DNA of 36,997 nt from Nemertoderma westbladi (taxonomy: Eukaryota > Xenacoelomorpha > Nemertodermatida > Nemertodermatidae): the NCBI GenBank assembly GCA_032718475.1, contig JAUCBJ010003232.1, positions 1-36,997 on the forward strand, in the 5' to 3' direction. The notes beneath the pieces are model-generated. The model did not search any database. It was not told the DNA's origin and was given only the letters and a program-made list of their open reading frames with translations. Shown in pieces: positions 28,366 through 36,997 of the stretch. How positions within the stretch are numbered: position 1 is the stretch's first letter; every line of letters begins with the position of its first letter. The translations under genes and the position numbers were made by a program.

Positions 28366-31300
28366 ATGTTATATAATAATATTATTTCGCTATGGATAAA
28401 ATCCTTATTGTTATTATCAATCAGTTTAACAGTTGTTGTTGGTGTACATTCTTTTGTGATAGACTACGATAGTAACACTTTTCTCAAGGATGGAAAACCA
28501 TTCAGGTATATTTCTGGAAGTATGCATTATACAAGAATTCCAGCTGAGTATTGGAGAGATCGCCTAACCAAACTCTATGCAGCTGGGTTCAATGCAGTAC
28601 AAACATATGTACCTTGGAACCATCACCAACCACATAAGAATGTGCTCGATTTCACCGGGAGCAATCATTTAGAAGGGTTAGTTATCGTAATATTAGGTGG
28701 GATGTTGTCGATCTAGCTATCAGTCATCTCTCTCACAATGCATGCGCAATCCGTTGTGTTGTCAAGGTGAACTTTAATCTCGCAATAACGAGCAACTATC
28801 TATCAGGGTTACCTATTCCTCCAGTCTAGGCCACTTGCGAGACTTCAGCCGTCTACCTAACCCTGAAGCAGTCCATGTTGTCACTAAGGAACCCTCATCA
28901 CAATGGTGGTTCCATATCATCATATCCATGAAGCTTACTTTTTTTATACTAATTTAGTGTCTATATCATGTGTCTCCAGAACTCGGCTGTATTGTATTTA
29001 ATAAATAACATCAAGTCGGGAATGAGATGGGTTACAGCATGGGTTACATACACGGAATATAGCTAATTTGGGTTGTATTTATTGTTGTTATGTTATTGGA
29101 TAATGGCTAAATGACAGCGTTTGCAATGAAACTCTTAAGTGCTACTATCATCCCATAGTCAGTCCTGTATAATATATTAATTTTTAATATTTATATGAAC
29201 AGGTTTATAAAGACAGCACAAGATGTTGGTCTATTGGTAATACTGAGACCTGGGCCATATATTGATGCTGAGATGGATATGGGCGGTTTTCCTTACTGGT
29301 TACTCACCAAACATCCTGAAATCCGCTTGAGAACTTCGGATGCAGTATATCTGGAGTATGTTACCAGCTGGTTCAACATTCTGCTACCAAAGATCGCTCC
29401 CCTACTATACCACAATGGAGGACCTATTATTATGGTTCAAGTTTGTATATTAATAGTATTAATATATTATAGCCATGTATACATACAAATTTACATCCAT
29501 ACATGCCTGCCTTGCCTATACCTCATCCCCGCCTCATGAAAATCCCCAGTTTATCAGCATGATAACCCATTCCAGGGTCTTTTGGCGGTCACTTCAGAAA
29601 TGTCAATGGATGACCACCATGTTTCCTCTCATCGGCTGCAATCGAACAAGTTCTCACAAAGGCAGTTCAGTTCTTGATAGAAGTGGTCAGCAGGACCCGC
29701 CCAACCCGTAAATATATAGTGTAGTATATAGTATGTACAATGCAGACTGAGACACTGTGTGGCTCGACTGAGGGACTGTTCTGAGTCTCTTTAAAATATA
29801 TTAAAAACTTTTCTAAGGTTGAGAATGAATATGGCTCTTATGGTTGTGACAAAGTTTATCTTAAATACTTGACAACTTTAACAAGGAAACACTTGGGAGA
29901 AGATATTGTATTATTTACAACTGATGGATTCTCGGTAAATCTTATTAAATGTGGAACTTTACCAGAACTTTACTCAACTATCGATTTTGGAACTTCTGAT
30001 GATGTCTCTAAGGTTAATTTCCTATATATTTTTATTGTATAGAAAACTGCGGCACTGGAATCAAACGTTACATAGTGCCAATACAAATTTCCTTCCATTT
30101 TATTGTACTATGTTTGTAAATGAAGGTTGATCCTATTCATGTGTATATTACCAAATAACATTCCTAGAAACAGGCCTAGAATTGTCAATTTATATTTAAT
30201 TTAATCCATTGATTACTCCAACTCAGACCAATCTTTATATTATATTCAATAATCTCGAAATTTACCTTGTAACAAAGATTTGAACCTTATAATGTTCCAG
30301 GCTTTTGCTAATATGCGGGAGGTCGAACCAAATGGACCCTTAGTGAATAGCGAGTATTATACAGGATGGTTTGATTACTGGGGTAATGGAGGTCACTCCA
30401 GAGTCTCTATTGCAGACACAGTGCGAAACCTCGCTGCTATGCTCCAAATTAATGCTTCTGTAAACATATATATGTTCCATGGAGGCACCAACTTCGAACT
30501 GAGCAATGGTGCAGACATCTCTGGAACCGATTACCAACCTGTTACAACCTCATATGATTATGACGCACCACTGAATGAAGCAGGTTGGTGAATAGCCAAA
30601 TACCAAATGAAACTCCTAACGCAGGCCGTTACACTGGATTTCTGCTCTCTACCAGTGGAATCCTTAGTGGGGTTTGTTGATATTGATATGTTGAAATGTC
30701 TAGAATTTATAATTCGTTGTTTCCATCATATCAGGGTATAAATTTACAATTTTGCACCAGTCAATCTTAACGACAATGGTTTCTGTTAATAATATTATTT
30801 TTAATTATGATTTTGTTCGATGAGTTTGTTGTTGGATACATCAAGCCGATAGGTCAGCTGTTAGATATAATGTAGGATATGCACCTACTGATTAATGTTC
30901 GATATAATTTTACGGAGTCATTGTGAACTGCTTAACGCGCTACACAGGAGGTGTAATAGACCGAAACTCGCATAGCAAGGGTTCAACACCCCGTGACGTG
31001 CTTACTCATGTTTGCCATTTTTGAACGTAATCTATTGTAGTTGCTTTATCATCTCAAACCCAATTCATCTTAACATTTGGTAGGTAAATAAATTTGATAA
31101 AAGCCCACACTATCAAAATATTTGATCTTTAAATTGTTTACAATAATATTGCCATGGAAACAGTATAATTAAATATGAGGTGCTGTTGGAACTTTATTAT
31201 GATTTTCTGATCGTTTCCAAATGGCCAACACTCGCTTAGCTATCTGACCAATGAAAATAGCATTTATAGGGTGAAATTAGAAATACGGTGTCTTGTCTAT

Positions 31301-32651
31301 AACGCTAACGCATTAAGTATTTGTTTCTATTATTAATATTAATGGAGTTTGAGATGTGACGTTTAAAAACAATAGTGAAGTGCTGCCCATATTTACACCT
31401 ATGCATCTCTCGAAATGGGATATTTAATTTGAAAGATTATAGGTTGGCTTGAACAATTCCATAGCTAGTTTTCAAAGGCTAGTTTGGGTGCTTTGCGTGA
31501 CATTTTATGCACAATATTAATATTGTATTATTAGTATTGGATACCAAAAATACTATGAAAAAATATTTTTCTAATTTTGCGGGGTGAGGTATTATATTAT
31601 GCGAGAAAAATGCAATAATTGGTCAAGTTGAAAGTTAGTAGCAATAGTTTTTTTTTATAAAGAAACAAGATAGCTGTTTAATTGTCATTACCTTCGCACA
31701 GGTGATCCAACACCCAAATATTATGCGATCCGCAATGAAGTAGCCAAATATACACCATTACCAATCCCAGTTCCTCCTCCAACTAAAAAGAATTCTTATG
31801 GAATTATAAAGTTGTTGCCAATTGGCTCACTGACTGACATGTTGAATATACTGTGGCCTCACAGTCGTGCTGCTAGAAATTCACACCTGCGATCATTCGA
31901 AGAACTCAACCTCAACTATGGATTCCTACTGTACCGAACCAATATCACAAATATAAACAAAAAACAAACTTTAACTATCAACAACCTCAGGGATATTGCC
32001 TACATCATTATTGATAAACAATCGTTCGGTTTCTCCTACAGGAATAAACCAGTCAACATCTCTGTACCCGCCGGTTTAACTAGACTAGACATCCTAGTTG
32101 AGAACATGGGGCGGATCTGTTATGGTAAAGCATTAAACGAAGGAAAGGGAATAGGAAGTGCAGAATTAAATGGGAAACCTTTAGAGAATTGGGACATATA
32201 TCGACTTGGGTTTGAGCCACTTGTATTCAAAAACCATATTAATCAAATAATTGCTTCTCAGGCGAGGGAAATATCGTTTTCATGGTCGGATGGATTTCTG
32301 AAATACATCGCAAAATGGGTTTTTGAGAAATCTATTCATCGAGGTTATGATTTGGAAACCAACACTCCCTTCATATACCGTAATGAGTTCTTTATTAATG
32401 AAAGTGACATGGAAGATACCTTCTTAGACATGAGTGGGTGGAATAAAGGCATTGCAATTCTCAATGGCAAAGTATTAGGTCGGTATTGGTCAGCAGTCGG
32501 CCCCCAGTTAACCTTATTTATACCGAAGTCTGCGTTACAACTAAGCAAATCTGGTAGTCAGGTGTTGGTTGTAATTGAATTAGTGGGATCGCCTTGTTCA
32601 ATGGCTGGGAGTTGTTCAGTTGCCTTCGTTAAGGCACCTAAATGGATGTAA
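28366..32651 (+). CDS. GLB1-like: Beta-galactosidase, lysosomal type (GH35), five exons
   Basis: Exons are 28366-28676, 29203-29440, 29818-30012, 30301-30583 and 31702-32651. All introns are GT...AG and the phases join without a break, giving 658 residues, close to animal GLB1/GLB1L proteins. The enzyme removes terminal beta-linked galactose from glycolipids and glycans in the lysosome or outside the cell. A hydrophobic N-terminus (about 1-29) is a signal peptide. The GH35 barrel starts at [20 protein letters not shown]. The acid/base Glu is residue 187 in VENEYG and the nucleophile Glu is residue 266 in [15 protein letters not shown] and [13 protein letters not shown] follow, and the C-terminal beta domains contain LVENMGR and [14 protein letters not shown]. 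No missing key residue or internal stop was seen. Possible poly(A) signal ATTAAA at 32790. Orthology to GLB1 rather than a GLB1L paralogue is not settled. Confidence 0.93.
30940..31005 (+). repeat. tRNA-like SINE remnant in intron 4
   Basis: A perfect B-box match GGTTCAACACC (30980-30990) lies downstream of an A-box-like CTGCTTAACGCG (about 30929-30940). The spacing fits a tRNA-derived repeat. The complete tRNA fold is not convincing. Confidence 0.35.
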
Positions 32652-34104
32652 ACAATTGGTTATGCTTGTTTATTATCAGGGGATGAGGGTTATTAACTGC
32701 CTCGATAGGAACTCCATTGCAGTAAACTCTTGACAAATATTTACACCACGAACTGTATTTAATTGATATGTATATATGCCATATAAGAAATTAAACTATT
32801 CAATTATAGCAGTAGACAATGTGGCTATCTAGTTTTCAAATATTTTCCAACTTTGTTAAAACCCACTTTTCTTATCAGCTGCATGCCAAACTATGTGCAG
32901 CTATGTGCAGCTGGGTTCCACTGCAGCCAATTCCGTAGTTGTTAAGACAAGACACAATTAAGCACATATCCAACAACATATGTAATACATACTTAATATG
33001 TGTCACTTTCACACAATGAAACAAGATTTGCTATTCAGCTGTAATACTGCCAATACTTATATTCTAACCCATAAATCTTATATCTTAACCCATAAATCTT
33101 AACAATATTAACATCTTAACAAAACCTTTAATAGAAATCTTAAAAGCAAAAGTTATTATTTTTAAAAATTATTATTTTAAAAAACAAATTCTGTATCACA
33201 AAATCATTGTGAGTATGCAACTGGACTCACTCAGCTATAAGCTTTCTAATCGTAGCAATACCTACAGGTATTTAATAACATCGCTTAGATCCCTGTGTCT
33301 ATCTATTGCTGAAGAGGAATCCTGTAAACCTCACACAGTTGACATGTTAGAACTCCTTGACACTTTCCTAGCTGTTTCGAGAACAATTTTGTATAATTTC
33401 TTCACGTTTTAACTTCATTGTTATCCACATCATTTTTAAATTTTTTTAAATTTTTGAAGTGGATTTATTTAAGTGTATATTTATATTAAGTGTATCAGTA
33501 TTCCCCCAGATGGGGATATTTTCATCGCCTTACCCTATAATTTTCAAATTCCGGTTCTTTAATGCCTCTTCCGCATTATGCAAGTGGAACACGTTGTGGG
33601 GTCTTCGAGCAGCACGTGTTCAAATGTTCAATGACTGAGCAGCGACTAATTAACAAATTTATGAGAGATTCATTGACCAGCTACAGACAGACCAATATTG
33701 TGACATATATTTTAGTTTAATGTTTGATTCAATTAGAGGCACAAATTAAAAAGGCTACAAATATATAGGGGTGAATAATTAAATTAGTCACCCATTAGGC
33801 CTAAAAGGTAGCCAAATATAAGTTGCAATCTATATAAATTTTTAAATTCAGTAGTGTGCGTGTGTTGTGTATTGATTCCGTAGATTTCATGTTGTAATAG
33901 CGTTCATTAATTTAATTTCTATGTAATTATTCAGGCATACTAATACACACATTAAATTAGTTTGTGTGTGTTAAGTGTGTAAGATTTGATTGTTTCGTCA
34001 CGAAACCATTAGTGCACAGAAACTGACGGATTCTTCGCGAATTTCGCAAACGTCGCCAACTTTGGGAATTTGTTCTACAATTTTGACTCCTTAAGCAAAA
34101 GGGT
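32652..34104. other. 3' flank of the beta-galactosidase gene, no further gene seen
   Basis: AT-rich DNA with an ATTAAA at 32790, a local duplication CTATGTGCAG near 32891-32910, and CATAAATCTTA repeats near 33070-33100. No coding region was recognised. Confidence 0.5.
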
Positions 34105-34440
34105 CCCGAATGAGTTTTTTAACCTTTATTTTATTGTGATTTTGAGTGCTTTTTTTATATTAGTGAATGTTCTAGAACCTTAGTAGATTTTTTATGGTAT
34201 ATAGCTAGTATTTTTTACTAGCTAGTAATTTTTGGAAATTATTTTGGTCATTAATATATTCTTCAACAGTTTAACCTGAAATATCATGGACTTTCACATT
34301 TTTTATAATTTCAAAAAATACTAGCTAGCAAAAAAACACTAGCTATCATAAAAAACATATCTACTAATGTTGTAGAACTTTCACCAATACCAAAAAAATT
34401 AAAAAACTCTAAAAAAGGATTGGTGAAAAATGGCTGGGGT
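34105..34440. repeat. Long imperfect foldback (MITE-like)
   Basis: The left arm (about 34105-34255) and the right arm (about 34290-34440, read in reverse complement) share GAGTTTTTTAA, ATTRGTGAA.GTTCTA.AAC.TTAGTAGAT, AGCTAGTRTTTTTT and GCTAGTA in the same order. Arms are about 100-150 bp around a short centre. No clear terminal motif or target duplication was found. Confidence 0.6.
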
Positions 34441-34470
34441 GTCGACAGGGCGAAGTAGGGACCGTGTTGC

Positions 34471-34542
34471 TTAACCCCTTAGAGCCTATGACGTCCACTG
34501 CACGTCACCATGGACAGCACGAAGACGTGCAGTGGACGTCAT
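34471..34542. repeat. Perfect 19-bp inverted repeat next to TTAACCCC (piggyBac-like end?)
   Basis: Arms 34488-34506 (ATGACGTCCACTGCACGTC) and 34524-34542 are perfect reverse complements with a 17-base loop. TTAACCCCTTAGAGCC starts at 34471, a form common at the ends of piggyBac-like transposons, which duplicate TTAA and often carry a subterminal hairpin. The opposite end was not found in this window. Confidence 0.55.
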
Positions 34543-34723
34543 GCTGGAATACATGTTTTATTGGAAGGCTCTTGGAGTAGGTATACTGGTGGATAGTATT
34601 AATGACATTTATTGCTCTTCATGGCAAAAAATCCATTCTGTACTGTAGATAGGCTGTATTGTAGACTGTATTATTAGTGTTAGGTATATGGCGTAATGCC
34701 AACCACAGTACAGTAGTTCAGAC

Positions 34724-35258
34724 TGACAGAGAGACCGACAGACAGACAGACTAGATTTATGTAAACGTGTAAACTGACATCAGAAATGAAATCAGCAACC
34801 CTTAAAACCCCCATAGCGAGAATGTTGGTTAGTTAGTATACTTTCTTAAGTTTTCACAGACTGACTGACAGAAAGACCGACAGCCAGACAGACTAGATTT
34901 TTTTAAACGTGAAAACTGACATCTAAAATAAAATCAGCACCCATTAAAACCCCCATAACGAGAATGTTAGTTAGTTTGTATTCTTTTTTAAGTTTTGACA
35001 GACTGACTGACTGACAGAAAGACCGACAAACAGACAGACTAGATTTATGTAAACCTGAAAACTGACATCAGAAATGAAATCAGCACCCCTTAAAACCCCC
35101 ATAGCGAGAATGTTAGTTAATTTGAATTATCTTTTAAGTTTTGACAGACTGACTGACAGAATGACCGACAGACAGACAGACTAGATTTATGTAAACGTGA
35201 AAACTGACATCAGAAATGTAATCAGCACTCCTTAAAACCCCCATAGCGAGAATGTTAG
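34724..35258 (+). repeat. Four-copy tandem repeat, period about 142-146 bp
   Basis: The anchor GACTAGATTT recurs at 34749, 34891, 35037 and 35179. Each unit runs from a GACTGACAGA/GACCGACAGACAGA stretch through AAACTGACATCAGAAATGAAATCAGCA to CCCCCATAGCGAGAATGTTAG, with scattered substitutions. No open frame is conserved across units. Confidence 0.85.
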
Positions 35259-35260
35259 CG

Positions 35261-36997
35261 ACAAGTTTTAATTATTAACCATATTTCGTAAGATATATTT
35301 TAAAACATTTATTTATTAATAATGCAATAACTGAATAACCAGATAACGGAAAGACAAACCGAATTGAAACTTTTAATTACTAATAATAATTGTGGTGAGA
35401 GGTGATGGAAATCAAGAATATATGTTATGTTATGGAGCACGCGTTGGTAGGCACAGGCAAATGAATTGATGTCTGTTGAGATGTATTGAAGGAGCACTAT
35501 TCCTTCTACTGGACTACTATGTCCTTGTGTACTAGCCTAGGCACTGGCTTGGTCAAAGACTTTAGCTTGCAGTAATGTAAAACTTCAAGAAATATTATTG
35601 GGCACGGCTGCCCTTGCCATGCCTTAGGCTCTATGGGGGAGAATGGAATCAGCGTATGAATTTACAATGTTAATTATGTTTAAATCAATTAAAAATACAT
35701 TTATTAACGCAAATCACTTGAAAAAATAAAAAACTATAATGGGATGGGGTACATGGATTCCAGATATCTAATTTCTGTGCAAAATAACTTTAATCGTATG
35801 GTGCTAAACAATTAATTTCCATGGAGAGACCGTTCAAAATGACTCAACCATACAATTTAGCTGAAGATATTAACTTCGATTATGGCTTCCGACATTTATG
35901 GCTACCGACACACACACACAGTCACACACACACACACAGACTTTTGAAAAACGGCCATAGTATAATTATATCAGTTCGCTGATGGCTCGCCATACGTGTC
36001 TCGCCCCACATTCCACTATTACCAAACTCATAGTGCAATGTGATGTACCGCGTATGTTTTTGGCAGCGAGAAATCACAGGATCCTATCTATCTCAGATAG
36101 TGTTGGCATGGCAACATTAACAACAAAGTATCTAATGATAATATTTAAGGTTGTAATACCTAAAGTCAGGATGTATAGATTGTTTTCAAGTGATGCTATT
36201 TTAAATTCAATTTTTAACATAATTTATATATTGTATTACGTTACTTATTATCACTTAATAGTTTACAATTTTTTATAATTTATATATTATATTAGATTTT
36301 AATAAATATAATATTATTATAAAGTCAGTATGATTCAATGACGCCCATCGAAAACCCTCTACCTTAATCCTACTAAATTATTAGACTAGTTCCTAGACTA
36401 GGTTCTAAATTACTAGTTCCTCTCACAGCTCCAATCCTAAGCCCGGCGCCAAACGTCTGCCTGACTGCCTTCTTTTCTAATTTTGTACAGTAATCATAAA
36501 TTGACTATATGGTAATGATGAATGTGTGTCGTCTATGCATAAACATTTTATATGAAATCCTTTTTTATTTCCCTTTTGTTAAAGTTTTTGGTATCACCTG
36601 GATGTGAAATCCCTGAGACTTTGGCATACGTTTTTAGTTAATTATGATGTTGCCATAGAAAACCCATTCAGAATGACAATTATTGGAAAGAATGTCAATT
36701 TGAATTTGAAATTTTTCAGAAGTCAGTTGTTAATTCAAAAGCTCTTTAAGAGGGAAATTAATCAAATGACAAATTAATTTAATATAAATGTAAATTATTT
36801 TGCCCCGGATTTATCATTCTCTACCTATCGTCTTAACTCTTAGCAGCATTGGAACTATATGGCGCTTTGTTCAACTGAATTTTCGGATGATTATATTGGC
36901 ATCAGACACCTCGATGATATTATGTGCATCTTCAACATTTAATTGAATGTAAGAAATAACTTAACTATTCTTATTATGAAATATGTTTTCACCAAAG
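35261..36997. other. AT-rich right flank, no gene seen
   Basis: Contains a (CA)n microsatellite (about 35908-35939) and AT-rich sequence. A frame at 35982-36278 encodes no recognisable motif and its second half is low-complexity. Confidence 0.5.

Noticed and set aside
30960-31000. Functional tRNA gene
   Set aside because: The B box is perfect, but the acceptor and anticodon stems do not close, so a SINE remnant is more likely.
35982-36278. 98-residue plus-strand open frame
   Set aside because: No recognisable domain; its second half is AT-rich low-complexity residues (Ile, Tyr, Asn).

Overview
This window is eukaryotic, most likely from a marine invertebrate animal. It holds two spliced host genes, long AT-rich intergenic stretches, and a large load of degenerate or nested transposable elements. 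The phylum cannot be fixed from the sequence alone.

Layout. (1) 873-11568: a roughly 10.7 kb LTR retrotransposon of BEL/Pao type on the + strand. Its LTRs match at about 382 of 392 positions over the shared core (1000-1391 and 11177-11568). ORF1 (1492-7095) encodes a coiled-coil/Asn-rich region, a charged Arg/Glu-rich region, a Gag-like domain with zinc knuckle and an aspartic protease. Reverse transcriptase, RNase H and the integrase core are missing. ORF1 is broken by one TGA, one TAG and two frame changes that fall exactly at long G tracts. An array of ten 13-bp interrupted palindromes and a TATA-like run follow. ORF2 (8080-10650) lies in the position where some retroelements carry env. 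It encodes a predicted DEDD-type 3'-5' exonuclease domain, a charged helix and three CCHC zinc knuckles, in one frame interrupted only by three TAG codons. (2) 12830-15165, - strand: a diverged, frameshifted relative of ORF2 that keeps the exonuclease motifs and all three knuckles. (3) 15166-19262, - strand: a LINE split by a P-element-like DNA transposon (15780-17893, 61-bp terminal inverted repeats, 8-bp target duplication, THAP and transposase remnants). A second LINE fragment follows at 19300-20075. (4) 20698-22694: a two-exon host gene for a secreted C-type lectin / mucin-stalk / ZP-domain protein. (5) 23156-24610: a solo LTR-like sequence distantly related to the element in (1). (6) 24611-28252: noncoding DNA with homopolymers, hairpins and short tandem repeats. 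(7) 28366-32651: an apparently intact five-exon gene for a lysosomal-type GH35 beta-galactosidase. (8) 32652-36997: noncoding DNA with foldback, hairpin and tandem-repeat structures.

The most notable item is the pairing of a predicted 3'-5' exonuclease with three zinc knuckles as an accessory protein of a Pol-deleted BEL/Pao-like element. A second diverged copy lies 4 kb away and supports the domain assignment. The stop codons and G-tract breaks may reflect recoding or simple decay, and sequence alone does not decide this. All family assignments come from reading motifs by eye; no database search was run.
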